Assembly: GCA_937877595.1 (NCBI GenBank)
Contig: CALFIY010000060.1
Coordinates: 1-48,810, forward strand
Direction of reading: 5' to 3'
Length of the DNA stretch: 48,810 nucleotides
Origin: an uncultured Prevotella sp.
Lineage (GTDB): Bacteria > Bacteroidota > Bacteroidia > Bacteroidales > Bacteroidaceae
Part shown: positions 8,324 to 17,067 of the stretch, piece after piece
Position numbering within the stretch: the first letter of the stretch is position 1
Layout: each line of letters begins with the position of its first letter
Position numbers and translations under genes: made by a program
The notes under the pieces: generated by a model
What the model was told of the DNA's origin: nothing
What the model saw: the letters and a program-made list of their open reading frames with translations, nothing else
Databases searched by the model: none

Positions 8324-9414
8324 ATATCGAACCTTACATCAGAGCAATTGGGGTCAGCGGCGACAGCGTGCCGCTCGTAGCCCATGCCGTGCTTGTTGTA
8401 GCCGCCATAGCAGTTGCTGCGCTGGCTTGGTGGGCGTCACGTCTATGCATTCCGTTGGTTACGCGCCTCACTCGTAAGACGTCTAACCGTTGGGACGACG
8501 TTCTGCTCGGTGAGCGCGTGCTGCGCTCGGCATGCCAGATAGTGCCTGCAATAGTGGTTTGGCGCCTTCTGCCCTCCGTGTTTGCAGAGTTTCCCATGGT
8601 CCGCGAGGCGCTGGCGCGTCTGACAGCCATTTATATCACCGTGATGTCAGCGCGCACCATCATAGTCTTTGCCGACTCGTTCCGTCTGCTTGAAGGTGAC
8701 CGCCGTACATCGCGCCAACAGTATCTCTACTCCTTCATTGGCGTTCTTAAGATTATCATTATCTTCATTGCCGTCATTGTTGTGGTAGCCATTGTGGTCA
8801 ACAAGGATCCGTCGACACTCCTCGCAGGACTTGGCGCAGCCTCTGCACTGTTGATGCTGGCTTTCCAGGACACGATAAAAGGTCTTGTGGCAGGCATCCG
8901 CCTCACTTCCAACGACATGGTAAGCGTTGGCGACCGCATTACGGTGCCTTCTGCCGGAGCCGATGGCATTGTGGAGGAAATAACGCTGACTTGTGTCAAA
9001 GTGCGAAACTTTGATAACACTATCATAACAGTCACTCCGCAGATGCTCGTTGATGGTTCGTTCCAGAATTGGAAGGGAATGAAACAGAACGTAGGACGCA
9101 AGGCAGTGCGAAAAATCTTCTTTGATTTTCGTAGCATCGCTGTCAGCGACGACGGCTCAGTCAACCTGACCCAATACCGCAACCACATGGAGGAATGGCT
9201 TAAGAGCCATCCTCAGGTGCTGAGCGACAAGATTGTCATGGCCCATCTGCTCGATGCCACGCCTACCGGTCAGCCTGTGGAGTTTGTTTTCTGGCTCAGT
9301 GAACAGGATGCGCTACCGTTTGAACATGCTATAAGCGAAATAATGGAGCATGCGCTGGCTACGGCACCCGTTTTCGGTCTTCGTGTTTACACGTTAGCCG
9401 AACAGGATGTTTAG
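8320..9414 (+). CDS. MscS-family mechanosensitive channel
   Basis: Inner-membrane channel of 364 aa. Four or more hydrophobic segments occupy residues about 15-190. The last is the MscS pore helix region (LLAGLGAASALLMLAFQ followed by DTIKGLVAGIRL). After it come the beta domain (VSVGDRITVPSAGADGIVEEI) and the alpha/beta cytoplasmic domain to the end. Channels of this family open under membrane tension to release solutes on osmotic downshock. It starts within the dacB stop codon. The stop overlaps the convergent ispG stop (9411-9414), leaving no room for a separate terminator between them. Confidence 0.92.
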   Translation: MNIEPYIRAIGVSGDSVPLVAHAVLVVAAIAVAALAWWASRLCIPLVTRLTRKTSNRWDDVLLGERVLRSACQIVPAIVVWRLLPSVFAEFPMVREALARLTAIYITVMSARTIIVFADSFRLLEGDRRTSRQQYLYSFIGVLKIIIIFIAVIVVVAIVVNKDPSTLLAGLGAASALLMLAFQDTIKGLVAGIRLTSNDMVSVGDRITVPSAGADGIVEEITLTCVKVRNFDNTIITVTPQMLVDGSFQNWKGMKQNVGRKAVRKIFFDFRSIAVSDDGSVNLTQYRNHMEEWLKSHPQVLSDKIVMAHLLDATPTGQPVEFVFWLSEQDALPFEHAISEIMEHALATAPVFGLRVYTLAEQDV

Positions 9415-10796
9415 CGTTCGTTCTCCTCTATCAATTTCAGCAGACGGTCTACTGCTTCCTCTTCGGGGATATTCTTTGCCACACATTCCTTCTTGTGGTA
9501 GAGCGAAATCTTGCCACGCCCTGCACCAACATAGCCATAATCGGCATCGGCCATCTCTCCAGGACCGTTTACTATGCATCCCATGATGCCAATCTTAAGG
9601 CCAACGAGATGGCTGGTGGCCTGTTTTATGCGCTTTATAGTGTCTTGCAGATTGTAGAGCGTGCGCCCACAGCCCGGGCAAGAAATATATTCTGTCTTGG
9701 TGAATTTTATTCGCGCAGCCTGAAGGATGGCATCTGCCAGCGAAATGAGTGATGAGGTATCATGCTGCTCCCTGTCCATTCCTTTTATGACAAGTTTTGT
9801 CGCCTTGCGGTCTATCAGCAGTGCGCCGACAGCCATGGCTGCCTTCAGCGTGAGCACTTCCCAGTCGGGCTCGTCAATGGCGATTGTTATGGTGTCGTCG
9901 TGGATGTTGCGCTCAGCCTCTTCCCTGAGGTGAGCACATTCCGCTGCCATGTCAACAAGGCGCCGTGCTACAGGAATTTCACATTCTGGTTCTTCAGAAA
10001 GCGATACGCGTATCGTGTCGCCTATTCCTTCGGTGAGCAGTGCACCAATACCTACAGCGCTCTTGATGCGCCCGTCTTCTCCCTCGCCAGCCTCTGTCAC
10101 TCCAAGGTGCAACGGATAGTGCATGTCCTCTTTTTCCATTGCCTTTACGAGTAGTCGTACCGACTGTACCATTACTACCGTGTTCGATGCCTTTATGCTT
10201 ATCACGATATCGTTGAACTGCTCACGGCGGCAAATGCGCAGGAATTCCATACAACTCTCTACGATTCCCTCAGGAGTGTCGCCGTAGCGCGACATAATGC
10301 GATCGGACAGCGAACCGTGGTTGACGCCGATGCGCAGTGCTGTGTTGTGTGCGCGGCAGATGTTTAGCAGCGGCACGAGACGAGCCTCTATCTTCTTCAG
10401 TTCAGCAGAATACTCCTCGTCGGTGTACTCCAGGTGTTTAAACGTGCGTCCTGGGTCAACGTAGTTGCCTGGATTGATGCGCACTTTCTCACAGTAGACG
10501 GCCGCCACTTCTGCTACACGTGCCGTGAAATGCACGTCGGCAACGAGCGGAGCATTATATCCGTCGGCCTTAAGGCGCTGTGAAATATTGCGCATGTTTT
10601 CCGCCTCGCGCGTTCCCTGCGTGGTAAATCTCACCAGTTCTCCGCCGGCATCGATGATGCGCTTGGCCTGGCTGACGCAGCCCTCTGTGTCGTTGGTGTC
10701 GCATGTGGCCATCGACTGGATGCGTATGGGATTGTTGCCGCCAATGGCAATGTTGCCCACGTGAGCCACGGTGGTCTTTCTTCGCTGATATGACAT
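9411..10796 (-). CDS. ispG: 4-hydroxy-3-methylbut-2-enyl diphosphate synthase
   Basis: IspG/GcpE, the [4Fe-4S] enzyme converting methylerythritol cyclodiphosphate to HMBPP in the MEP isoprenoid pathway; 461 aa. The N-terminal TIM-barrel runs from residue 1 to about 270 (GGNNPIRIQSMATCDTND, LVADVHFT, RIGVNHGSLS). The C-terminal cluster domain has the ligands in CPGCGRT and GIMGCIVNGPGEM. Between them, about residues 285-345 form an insert (EEAERNIHDDTITIAIDEPD and beyond) absent from the short E. coli type. This seems smaller than the large A* insert of plant, chlamydial and many Bacteroidetes enzymes (from memory). It lies 45 bases after purE, probably in the same transcript. Confidence 0.95.
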   Translation of the reverse strand: MSYQRRKTTVAHVGNIAIGGNNPIRIQSMATCDTNDTEGCVSQAKRIIDAGGELVRFTTQGTREAENMRNISQRLKADGYNAPLVADVHFTARVAEVAAVYCEKVRINPGNYVDPGRTFKHLEYTDEEYSAELKKIEARLVPLLNICRAHNTALRIGVNHGSLSDRIMSRYGDTPEGIVESCMEFLRICRREQFNDIVISIKASNTVVMVQSVRLLVKAMEKEDMHYPLHLGVTEAGEGEDGRIKSAVGIGALLTEGIGDTIRVSLSEEPECEIPVARRLVDMAAECAHLREEAERNIHDDTITIAIDEPDWEVLTLKAAMAVGALLIDRKATKLVIKGMDREQHDTSSLISLADAILQAARIKFTKTEYISCPGCGRTLYNLQDTIKRIKQATSHLVGLKIGIMGCIVNGPGEMADADYGYVGAGRGKISLYHKKECVAKNIPEEEAVDRLLKLIEENER

Positions 10797-10841
10797 TTTT
10801 CTGTAGTTTGTTCTGTTAGTCCGGCCGTAAAGCGGTCCTGT

Positions 10842-11357
10842 TTAGTTGGTCTTATATTGATATTTCACGTCGGCAAGTTCGCGGTTGGCCTTTTCTATCT
10901 TGGCCTTAAGCCCGTCCTTATAGTCGGTGAGGCGCGTGGCTATGCCGTCGTCGCTGATGGCAAGCATCTCTACGGCGAGCAGAGCAGCGTTCTGTGAGGC
11001 ATTGATGCCCACAGTGGCAACTGGTATGCCCGGCGGCATCTGTACGATGCTGAGCAGTGCGTCGAGCCCATCAAGCATGCCTTTTATGGGTACGCCAATC
11101 ACTGGCAGCGTGGTCTGTGCTGCTATCACGCCTGGCAGCGCTGCCGACATGCCGGCGGCGGCAATGATGACGCGGATGCCGCGCTCCTTGGCGTGGCGGG
11201 CAAACTGCTCTACGGCCTCTGGAGTGCGGTGGGCGGAGAGAGCATTAACCTCGAATGGTATCTGCAACTGGTCGAGCAGCAGGCATGCCTTTTCCATTAC
11301 CGGCAGGTCGCTTGTGCTGCCCATGATAATACTTACGACGGGAGAAAGTTTGTTCAT
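10842..11357 (-). CDS. purE: N5-carboxyaminoimidazole ribonucleotide mutase
   Basis: Class I PurE of 171 aa, moving the carboxyl group of N5-CAIR to give CAIR in purine synthesis. Diagnostic motifs are IIMGSTSDLPVM near the N-terminus, NALSAHRTPE at about residues 38-47, and IIAAAGMSAALPGVIA at about 64-79. Length is normal. It sits between a PAP2-type membrane protein (41 bases upstream) and ispG (45 bases downstream) on the same strand. No PurR-like operator or purine riboswitch is visible in the short gaps. Confidence 0.97.
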   Translation of the reverse strand: MNKLSPVVSIIMGSTSDLPVMEKACLLLDQLQIPFEVNALSAHRTPEAVEQFARHAKERGIRVIIAAAGMSAALPGVIAAQTTLPVIGVPIKGMLDGLDALLSIVQMPPGIPVATVGINASQNAALLAVEMLAISDDGIATRLTDYKDGLKAKIEKANRELADVKYQYKTN

Positions 11358-11398
11358 TATGCTATAGATTAAACATTATATAGATTTACAGAAATGTG

Positions 11399-12019
11399 CT
11401 ACAGAAACAGGATGGCCAGTGCTGCCACGAGAAATCCTGTCCAGAAACCTCCGATGACCTGCGAGAGTGAGTGCTGGCGCAATATCATGCGGCTGGTGCC
11501 CACTCCGCCGGCAACAAGGAATATTATGGCAAGCCACCACACAGGATTGAAGCCCAGGTATTCAGCAAAGGCAAACAGTGCGCCTCCCATGCCGCCGATG
11601 GCTGCAGTGTGTGTGCTGATCTTCCACCATACGTTGATCATTGCGCACGTTACCTGTACCAGCAGTGCAGCCACAACGATGGAGCCCATGAAATGTGGCA
11701 TGTGTATGCGTTCCATTATGTAGTAGCAGGCAAAGTAGCAGAGGATGGCAATAACGTAGGGAATTATGCGGCGCTCGCGATGGCCGAGTTCGATGAGGTT
11801 CCACCCTTGCCAGTGCTGGTAAAGACGAATCAGCGCTGTGGGCAGGAGAATGGTGAAAAGGTATACGATGCAGAGAACCTGTAATTTGTAGGACAGCGGA
11901 AAGATGCTCATATAACTGAAAAGGAATAGAGCCATCAGTCCTACGATTGGCAGATAGAACGGATTGAAGAGTGCGCTCATTATCCTGGCTACCAGTATGA
12001 GTTGTGTCTCGCGTCGCAT
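11399..12019 (-). CDS. PAP2-superfamily membrane phosphatase
   Basis: Integral membrane protein of 206 aa with about six hydrophobic segments. The C-terminal half holds phosphatase-like motifs WKISTHTAAIGG (about residues 130-141) and SRMILRQHSLSQVIGGF (about 174-190), matching the SGH and SRxxxxxHxxxD-like regions of PAP2 enzymes, with HSLSQV rather than HYxxD as in a common Bacteroidetes subgroup. It probably dephosphorylates a lipid phosphate or diphosphate. The ATG at 12019 lies 2 bases past the rpoN stop and is preferred over a TTG at 12025. Substrate unknown. Confidence 0.78.
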   Translation of the reverse strand: MRRETQLILVARIMSALFNPFYLPIVGLMALFLFSYMSIFPLSYKLQVLCIVYLFTILLPTALIRLYQHWQGWNLIELGHRERRIIPYVIAILCYFACYYIMERIHMPHFMGSIVVAALLVQVTCAMINVWWKISTHTAAIGGMGGALFAFAEYLGFNPVWWLAIIFLVAGGVGTSRMILRQHSLSQVIGGFWTGFLVAALAILFL

Positions 12020-12021
12020 AG

Positions 12022-13542
12022 TCAAAAAGTCTTTTTGCGAAGTCGTGCCACTGGAATGCCCAACTGTTCGCGGTATTTTGCCACCGTGCGCCGTGCTATG
12101 GGGTATCCCTTTGCTGCGAGTTGCTTCTGCAGAGCGTCGTCGCTGAGCGGCTTATTGCTGTCTTCGGCACTGACAAGTTCGCCGAGAGCCTGTTTTATCT
12201 CACGTGTCGACAGTTCATCGCCGTCGGCGGTGACGTAGCCGTCGCTAAAGAAATGGCGCAAAGGAAATGTGCCCCAGCGAGTCTGTGCATATTTTGAATT
12301 GCTAACGCGAGACACGGTGCTCAGATCGAGTCCTGTCACCCTGGCAATGTCTTTCAGTATCATCGGGCGCAGCAGTGCCTCGTCTCCTTCCTCAAAATAG
12401 CGATGCTGCCAGCGTATTATGGCCTGCATAGTAACGGTAAGAGTGTGGCGGCGCATGCGAATGGCATCGATAAAACTCTGTGCGGCATCCACTTTCTTCT
12501 TTGTGTAGAGCAGCGCTTCTTTCATTTGTCGGCTCATATGCTCTTTGTCCGACTGGTACTGCTGCAGTGTGTCGGCGAAAGACTGCGAAACGCGCAGTTC
12601 AGGAACCTCGTGGGTGTTGAGTTGGAAGGTTACGGTGCCGTCGTCTTGCGTGTCGACAATGAAGTCGGGCGTTATCTGCTGCAGCGAACGGCCCACTGTC
12701 TCGCCCAGCGAAGCGCCGGGCTTCGGATTAAGTTTGCGCAGTTCGCCAATCAGTGTTTTTGTCTGCAGGTCTGACAGTCGTAACGACTGCTGTATGCGGT
12801 TCCAGTGTTTGTGGGTAAACTCGTCGAAGTGGTGTTCCACTACTTCCTGCATGAGTTCGCGCAGTTTTGACTTTTCGCGGCGCTCTATTTGCAGCAGCAG
12901 GCACTCCTGTAGCGAGCGTGCGCCGATGCCTGGCGGATCGAGTTGCTGCAATTCGCGGAGTATCGACTCCATATCGCTGGTGGAAACATCGGTATTATGA
13001 TATATAGCCAACTCGTCGCAGAGCGTGGAAAGCGATTTGCGCAACAGTCCGTCGTCGTCGAGCGAGCCGATAAGGTATTCCATGATGTAGCGGTCGCGCT
13101 CGCTGAGATCCATCAGTCCCACCTGTTCGTTGAGTTGGTCGTAGAAAGATGTCGTCTGTCCGTAGACAATCTCCTCGCGCTCTTGTTGGCTGGATAAACC
13201 GCTATGATAGACAGGCAGTTCCTCATCGTCGCGTCCGATGCCTTGCAGTGCTTCGTCGAGAGCCGACTGCCGCTCTTCGCGCTCGCTCTGTCTGGCAAAG
13301 TCGTCGTCTTCTGCAGCGGTATCGTCGCTTTCGCCACCGGGCTCTGCAGCCCAGTCCTCATGTTCGTCACTGCCTGAGATTTCCAAAGCAGGGTTGTCGT
13401 CCATCTCGGCATTGACGCGCTCTATCAGTTGAGCCACGGGGAGTTCTATCAACTGGGCCTGAAGCAGTTGCTGCTGGGTGACGCTCTGAGTCTGTCTGAG
13501 GCCTTGCGTCAGTTGTTGTTCTTGTATCTGCTCCTGTGCCAC
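12022..13542 (-). CDS. rpoN: RNA polymerase sigma-54 factor
   Basis: Alternative sigma factor of 506 aa directing polymerase to -24/-12 promoters, needing an AAA+ activator. The glutamine-rich N-terminal activator region is clear (QTQSVTQQQLLQAQLIELP, residues about 17-35), followed by an acidic linker (about 55-110), the core-binding domain and the C-terminal DNA-binding domain ending in the RpoN box ARRTVAKYRE (near residue 485). The start codon is GTG at 13542; no better ATG fits the conserved N-terminus. It lies 44 bases after an unknown gene and 2 bases before the PAP2 gene. No activator gene is in the window. Confidence 0.95.
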   Translation of the reverse strand: MAQEQIQEQQLTQGLRQTQSVTQQQLLQAQLIELPVAQLIERVNAEMDDNPALEISGSDEHEDWAAEPGGESDDTAAEDDDFARQSEREERQSALDEALQGIGRDDEELPVYHSGLSSQQEREEIVYGQTTSFYDQLNEQVGLMDLSERDRYIMEYLIGSLDDDGLLRKSLSTLCDELAIYHNTDVSTSDMESILRELQQLDPPGIGARSLQECLLLQIERREKSKLRELMQEVVEHHFDEFTHKHWNRIQQSLRLSDLQTKTLIGELRKLNPKPGASLGETVGRSLQQITPDFIVDTQDDGTVTFQLNTHEVPELRVSQSFADTLQQYQSDKEHMSRQMKEALLYTKKKVDAAQSFIDAIRMRRHTLTVTMQAIIRWQHRYFEEGDEALLRPMILKDIARVTGLDLSTVSRVSNSKYAQTRWGTFPLRHFFSDGYVTADGDELSTREIKQALGELVSAEDSNKPLSDDALQKQLAAKGYPIARRTVAKYREQLGIPVARLRKKTF

Positions 13543-13586
13543 CGTGATTACTGAAAGTAAAAAGGGAAAATGCTATGCGAATGGGG

Positions 13587-14234
13587 TTACCTGAAATACT
13601 CTTCCAACTGTCGGGCATAGGCTTCCAGTTGCTCTGGCGCACCGCATGCAAAACGCTGCCACACGCTTTGGCATGCAGGGAAGAGCGTGCTGAACATCAC
13701 CTCGTTGCGATTGAGGTAGGGATCGCAGTGCTGGAAGATATCGAGCACTTCCACCACGTCGGCCACAGGCTGGCGCAGCAAGCGTGCCAGCGCCTGCACC
13801 TCTGGCGTTTCGGCAACCATGGTGAGCGGAGTGAGTTGGAAATAAAGATTAAGGATTAGTGTCAGCATCACCGGCGTGAACTGAGTGTCGGGGGAAATGG
13901 GACGGAAATCGCTCTCAAACGTTTCTTGTATGTCAACACCGTTATAAAAATCGTCAGCCATGCCGAAGCCGTTCATTTGACGCAGCAGTTGTGCGGCGCG
14001 GTTCAGTTTTCGCGGATTGTTGCTGTATTCGCGCCATATTCGCTTTATGCGCGGCGTGCTGAGAAGTGCTATCTGCTTCATGCGGTCGTGAAGCAGTTGC
14101 GGCGCAATGTGCAACTCCATGCTCAGGTTTACCATCCGGCGACAGTAGACAGGCTTCAGTCCTGTGGGCTTCGACAGATAGGCTTGCATTAGCAGCAGCC
14201 AGTAGTCGTCGTGCCATTGCTGATTTCGTGCCAT
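13587..14234 (-). CDS. Conserved hypothetical helical protein
   Basis: I do not recognise a named domain in this 215-aa protein. It is predicted soluble and helical, with no signal peptide, membrane segment or metal motif; charged and aromatic residues (WHDDYWLLLMQAYLSKP at the start, EQLEAYARQLEEYFR at the end) suggest a helical bundle. It is the first gene of a minus-strand run ahead of rpoN (44 bases), from a good promoter. Being preserved next to rpoN suggests a real gene of unknown role. Confidence 0.75.
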   Translation of the reverse strand: MARNQQWHDDYWLLLMQAYLSKPTGLKPVYCRRMVNLSMELHIAPQLLHDRMKQIALLSTPRIKRIWREYSNNPRKLNRAAQLLRQMNGFGMADDFYNGVDIQETFESDFRPISPDTQFTPVMLTLILNLYFQLTPLTMVAETPEVQALARLLRQPVADVVEVLDIFQHCDPYLNRNEVMFSTLFPACQSVWQRFACGAPEQLEAYARQLEEYFR

Positions 14235-14265
14235 AACTTATCGGTTGGAGTTGTCTTTACGCCTG

Positions 14266-14273
14266 CAAAATTA
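14266..14273 (-). promoter_or_regulatory. -7 box for the rpoN-region transcript
   Basis: On the minus strand TAATTTTG, followed by CAGGC, matches TAnnTTTG and lies 31 bases before the ATG at 14234. It probably drives the hypothetical gene, rpoN, the PAP2 gene, purE and ispG, whose gaps are all 45 bases or less. Confidence 0.65.
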
Positions 14274-14313
14274 GGAAATTCCATGCACTAAGCCACAGAA
14301 ACTGTCAAAAAAG

Positions 14314-15264
14314 TTAATAGGCTTCCCGATATTTCCCTTCATCTTTGTCGTCGAGCATGGAGAGATAGGAGAGATAGCGGCTCTGCGCTATGGTGTGCTC
14401 TTCCACGGCCTGGCGCACGGCGCAGCCAGGCTCGTGGGTATGCGTGCAGTTGGAAAAACGGCACAGGGCCGACATCTTGAAGATATCACGGAAGTAGCCC
14501 GTCAGTTCTTCGCGCTCGATATCGAAGGTGCCAAAGCCTTTTATGCCAGGAGTGTCTATCAGATATCCCGACGGGCTTATGGCAATCATTTCACTGAAAG
14601 TGGTGGTGTGGGTGCCCGTGCTGTGGGCGTCGCTGATGTCGGCAGTGCGGAGATTAGCCTCGGGCACCAGCCTGTTGATGAGCGTAGATTTTCCTACGCC
14701 GCTATTGCCGCTGAGCAATGTAATCCTGCCTTCCAGTACGGGGCGCAGGTCTTCCACGCCGTCGCCGGTAGCCGCCGAGACAGCCCTGCACTCATATCCT
14801 ATGCTGCTGTAGAGATGGATCATCATCTCCTGCAACTTGCGCTCCTCGGCTGTGAGCAGGTCGGTCTTGTTGAAAAGAAGTATCACGGGCACGCGATAGG
14901 CTTCTGCCGAGGCCAGAAAGCGGTCGATAAACGTTGTTGAGGTCTCTGGCTTCGTTATTGTTATCAGCAATAAAGCCTGATCGACATTGGCGGCAAGGAT
15001 ATGGCTCTGCTTAGAAAGGTTGATGCTCTTGCGGATAATGTAGTTGCGACGGTCTTCTATCTCGGTGATAAATCCGTTGACGTTTTCTGCGCTGTCGCCT
15101 GCAGCAACCATTTTCACCTCAACCCTGTCGCCGACGGCCACGGGATTGGTGGAGCGGATGCCGCGCAAGCGGAAGTTTCCCTTTATCTTACAAAGAACAG
15201 TTGGCCCATCGTCCAGTAGAACGGTGTACCAACTGCCTGTGTTCTTGATGACTAAGCCCTTCAC
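14314..15264 (-). CDS. rsgA: Ribosome small subunit biogenesis GTPase
   Basis: Circularly permuted GTPase of 316 aa that checks late 30S assembly. It has an N-terminal OB-fold (residues about 1-70), then G4 FNKTDL before the P-loop GNSGVGKSTLINRL (about 185-198) and G3 DTPGIKGFG (about 240-248), the permuted order expected. A C-terminal zinc site is formed by CRFSNCTHTHEPGC. The start is GTG at 15264, 10 bases past the frr stop, so it is probably co-transcribed with frr, another translation factor. Confidence 0.96.
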   Translation of the reverse strand: MKGLVIKNTGSWYTVLLDDGPTVLCKIKGNFRLRGIRSTNPVAVGDRVEVKMVAAGDSAENVNGFITEIEDRRNYIIRKSINLSKQSHILAANVDQALLLITITKPETSTTFIDRFLASAEAYRVPVILLFNKTDLLTAEERKLQEMMIHLYSSIGYECRAVSAATGDGVEDLRPVLEGRITLLSGNSGVGKSTLINRLVPEANLRTADISDAHSTGTHTTTFSEMIAISPSGYLIDTPGIKGFGTFDIEREELTGYFRDIFKMSALCRFSNCTHTHEPGCAVRQAVEEHTIAQSRYLSYLSMLDDKDEGKYREAY

Positions 15265-15274
15265 GCGGCCCTGT

Positions 15275-15835
15275 CTATACGGTCATTATTTCCTTGTTCT
15301 TGGCTTCGATGAGTTCGTCGAGTTTCTTGATGAATTTGTCGTGCAACTTCTGCAGGTCCTGCTCGGCGTCCTTCTCGTTGTCCTCGGAGAGTCCGTCCTT
15401 GATGGCCTTCTTCAGTTTATCCTTGATGTCGGCACGCACGTTGCGCACCTCCACCTTTGCCTTTTCGGCTATCTTGTTGCACTGCTTCACCAGGTCGCGA
15501 CGGCGCTCTTCTGTAGGCTGTGGTATGCCCAGGCGGATAATCTCGCCGTTGTTCTCGGGCGTGATGCCTACATCCGAATCCATTATTGCTTTCTCAATGT
15601 CGCGTATCTGCTTCTTGTCCCATGGCTTAATGGCTATGGTGCGTGCGTCGGGCGTAGAGACATTGGCCACTTGGTTGAGGGGCACGCGCTGTCCGTACGA
15701 CTCCACGCGCACGCCGCTCAGAATGGCAACGTTGGCACGGCCGGCACGAATGCGGTTGAGTTCCTCTTCCAGAAACATTGCTGCCATCTCCATGCGCTCT
15801 TCGGCTGCGGATAGTGTTTCTTTTACGTCTATCAT
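15275..15835 (-). CDS. frr: Ribosome recycling factor
   Basis: RRF of 186 aa, which with EF-G splits post-termination ribosomes. The whole chain matches: an N-terminal helix with EEELNRIRAGRANVAIL, the domain II segment VRVESYGQRVPLNQVANVS, and a long C-terminal helical domain with RRDLVKQCNKIAEKAKVEVR. Normal length. It is the first gene of a two-gene transcript with rsgA, behind the -7 box at 15865-15872. Confidence 0.97.
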   Translation of the reverse strand: MIDVKETLSAAEERMEMAAMFLEEELNRIRAGRANVAILSGVRVESYGQRVPLNQVANVSTPDARTIAIKPWDKKQIRDIEKAIMDSDVGITPENNGEIIRLGIPQPTEERRRDLVKQCNKIAEKAKVEVRNVRADIKDKLKKAIKDGLSEDNEKDAEQDLQKLHDKFIKKLDELIEAKNKEIMTV

Positions 15836-15864
15836 AATAAAGGATTAGTTTGGTGTTTGCTCAG

Positions 15865-15872
15865 CAAAGTTA
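15865..15872 (-). promoter_or_regulatory. -7 box of frr-rsgA
   Basis: Minus-strand TAACTTTG, followed by CTGAGC, matches TAnnTTTG and lies 29 bases before the frr ATG. Confidence 0.65.
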
Positions 15873-15997
15873 CGAAGAACAGATTGAATGTACAAAATTT
15901 TAACCGATTAAATTTCGTAGAAGCACTATTTATTCTCAGTACGCGCACACTTTTTTCTGGTATGTGCTGCTTGCACAAAAATTACAACTGTTTTTTT

Positions 15998-16060
15998 GAA
16001 AATAAAAACAGTGTTTACAAAAATAAAAACAGTGTTTACAAAAATAAAAACAGCTGTTTT
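15998..16060 (-). terminator. Three tandem 21-base repeats, likely dus terminators
   Basis: Three copies of a 21-base unit (15998-16018, 16019-16039, 16040-16060) follow the dus stop. Read on the minus strand, each unit gives a short self-complementary core (AAACACTGTTT in two copies, AAAACAGCTGTTTT in the first transcribed) followed by a T-rich run. This suggests three weak intrinsic terminators in series between dus and the frr promoter. Period and identity are read directly; the terminator role is inference. The remaining 15873-16095 gap shows no convincing gene. Confidence 0.55.
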
Positions 16061-16095
16061 AAAATCGAAAGCGTTTCTACTGAAAAATAAAGGCT

Positions 16096-17049
16096 TCAGC
16101 CGTTCTTTAGCAACTCGCGGCAGCGCTCCAGAATTTCCGTCAGTTGGGCTACGCTCTCAGCGCGCAGCATCTCAATGCGCGTGGCTCTGAAATTCGGTAT
16201 GCCCTTGAACACTGGCGAGGCTGCCAGATGGCGGCGCGTGTGGAGTATTCCGCGATACTCGTCAATGCGCTCCACATTGATGAGCAACTGCTCTTTCAGC
16301 ACGTCGATCTTCTCGTCGAGAGAAGGCTCGCGGCGACTGAAAATCCACGGACAGCCAAACGTGGCGCGCCCTATCATCACTCCATCCACCCCGTAGCGGT
16401 CGAAAGCAGTGTCGGCCTCGTCGAGCGAGTGGATGTCGCCATTGCCGATGATTGGTATTGTGATTCGTGGGTTGCGTTTCACCTCGCCGATAAGGGTCCA
16501 GTCGGCCCGGCCTGTGTACATCTGGGCCCGCGTGCGGCCGTGGATGGTGAGGGCACGTATGCCGCACTGCTGCAGTTGCTCGGCCAGCGACGTAATGATG
16601 AGTTGCTCGCTGTTCCAGCCCAGTCGCGTCTTGACAGTGACGGGCAGACGGACGGCATCAACGATGTGGCTCGTTATATCAAGCATCTTGGGAATGTTCT
16701 GAAGCATGCCGGCTCCGGCACCTTTGCCCGCAACTTTCTTGACGGGGCATCCGAAGTTGATGTCAATCACGTCGGGACCGGCCTGCTCCACTATCTTGGC
16801 GGCCTCTATCATGGCGTCGGTGTCGCGGCCGTATATCTGAATGCCTACAGGACGCTCCTCGTCGCTGATGGTAAGTTTCTTGACGGTCGATTTGACGTCT
16901 CTCACGAGAGCCTCCGCAGAAACAAACTCTGTATAGACCATCTTTGCACCATAGCGCTTGCAGAGCAGACGGAAACCGATGTCGGTGACGTCTTCCATCG
17001 GCGCCAGCATCACGGGGCGCTCTCCAAGATCTGTTGTTCCTATTTTCAT
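16096..17049 (-). CDS. tRNA-dihydrouridine synthase
   Basis: Flavin enzyme of 317 aa reducing uridines in the tRNA D-loop. It begins with the FMN-binding barrel motif LAPMEDVTDIGFR (about residues 15-27), has the catalytic cysteine in DINFGCPVKKVAGKGAGAG (about 95-113), then VTVKTRLGW (about 138-146) and IPIIGNGDIHSLDEA (about 198-212). It is nearest the DusB group, but in this phylum a single Dus may cover other positions, so I give no symbol. It is the last gene of the five-gene operon, 18 bases after dprA. Confidence 0.94.
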   Translation of the reverse strand: MKIGTTDLGERPVMLAPMEDVTDIGFRLLCKRYGAKMVYTEFVSAEALVRDVKSTVKKLTISDEERPVGIQIYGRDTDAMIEAAKIVEQAGPDVIDINFGCPVKKVAGKGAGAGMLQNIPKMLDITSHIVDAVRLPVTVKTRLGWNSEQLIITSLAEQLQQCGIRALTIHGRTRAQMYTGRADWTLIGEVKRNPRITIPIIGNGDIHSLDEADTAFDRYGVDGVMIGRATFGCPWIFSRREPSLDEKIDVLKEQLLINVERIDEYRGILHTRRHLAASPVFKGIPNFRATRIEMLRAESVAQLTEILERCRELLKNG

Positions 17050-17067
17050 AAAGATGATATTCCTATT

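Noticed and set aside
15998..16060. Possible CRISPR array
   Set aside because: Copies are directly adjacent with no spacers, and there are no cas genes.
15857..16090. A 77-codon frame with repeated KNKNSVY-like residues
   Set aside because: The repeats are just the 21-base tandem units read in frame; the unit makes better sense as terminators on the other strand.
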